Assembly (NCBI GenBank): GCA_936440205.1
Contig: OW387136.1
Coordinates: 30,981,927-31,045,926, forward strand
Origin: Lepidonotus clava
Lineage: Eukaryota > Annelida > Polychaeta > Phyllodocida > Polynoidae
Length of the DNA: 64,000 nt
Direction of reading: 5' to 3'
Positions within the stretch are counted from its first letter, which is position 1. Every line of letters starts with the position of its first letter. A model generated the notes under the pieces. The model saw only the letters and a program-made list of their open reading frames with translations, was not told the DNA's origin and did not search any database. Below are positions 63,743 through 64,000 of this stretch, in pieces. A program made the translations under genes and the position numbers.

Positions 63743-64000
63743 TGTACTAATAGCTTAGTACTTTTAATATATTATCATCTTCTATAATTTAGTTAGGATC
63801 AGACCTAGCAAGTCTACCTCTAGGCAGAGACATTTTACGCTCCTAGCGCCACCTGTTAACCAGTATAAAAGGTGTTGCAAAGGTAGGGAGCGAGTTAGTT
63901 AGGAGTTAGAGTTTAACCATAGAGTTGGAAGAACTGCTCGGAGTAATACCTACGGCTCCTGCGCAGTATACTGGAGTTTACCAATACCAACAGCTTCGGA
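63743..64000 (+). repeat. LTR of a second giant-family element, cut by the window end
   Basis: Starts TGTACTAATAGC and matches the reverse complement of the LTRs at 12,793 and 31,403 over 258 bp, with about five differences. It shares their TATAAAA box (CAGTATAAAAGG near 63,863). The orientation is opposite to the first copy. Whether it is a solo LTR or a full element cannot be told here. Confidence 0.93.

Noticed and set aside
1-64000. tRNA, rRNA or snRNA genes
   Set aside because: I looked for GGTTCGAATCC-type T-arms and conserved rRNA/snRNA words on both strands and found none; a covariance scan would be decisive.

Overview
This is eukaryotic, animal DNA: AT-rich non-coding sequence, GC-rich coding islands, a consensus 3' splice site beside one host exon, and dense retroelements of animal type. 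Frequent TACATGTA-like words and (AAAC)n-tailed LINEs fit a marine lophotrochozoan such as a mollusc or brachiopod. That placement is an inference; nothing in the window identifies the species.

The left half (about 0.8-32 kb) is one nest of transposable elements. The outermost host is a minus-strand LINE of the APE-endonuclease/RT type. Its pieces lie at about 790-1,092, 2,105-4,086, 12,586-12,792 and just after 31,993. Three elements sit inside it: a 5'-truncated plus-strand RNase H-bearing LINE (about 1,135-2,103); an 8.5 kb Ty3/gypsy-type LTR retrotransposon (4,087-12,585, minus strand, 411 bp LTRs that read as identical, 4 bp target duplication ATAT); and a 19.2 kb Ty3/gypsy-type element (12,793-31,992, minus strand, LTRs of 595/590 bp, target duplication ACGC). 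Both LTR elements look young and largely whole. The smaller has gag, pol and a third ORF coding for a two-zinc-finger protein. The giant one has a very long gag with a proline/asparagine repeat tract, pol, a cluster of overlapping basic/proline-rich ORFs, two membrane-protein (env-like) ORFs, and a roughly 5.9 kb tail. On the opposite strand that tail carries a 229-codon ORF with its own promoter-like and splice-site-like signals.

The right half (32-64 kb) is mostly AT-rich non-coding sequence with two host coding segments. One is the terminal coding exon of a minus-strand gene (37,111-37,953). The other is a long, apparently uninterrupted plus-strand reading frame of 879 codons (56,422-59,061) for a largely disordered protein with a C-terminal RVxF-like motif, followed by a polyadenylation signal. 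Between and around them are two copies, in opposite orientation, of a 632 bp piggyBac-type MITE (48,326-48,957 and 52,478-53,109), a decayed plus-strand LINE into which one MITE inserted, a 403 bp and a 302 bp tandem duplication, a CACCTA-rich simple repeat and a perfect 16 bp hairpin. At 63,743 another LTR of the giant family begins in the opposite orientation and runs off the window.

The strongest candidate for something undescribed is the giant element's antisense unit (13.4-18.5 kb). It has an ORF with optimal start context, two perfect TGACGTCA palindromes, a 65 bp tandem repeat carrying splice-donor-like words, several further donor/acceptor-like sites and an AATAAA. Next are the zinc-finger third ORF and the hydrophobic insert in pol of the smaller element.
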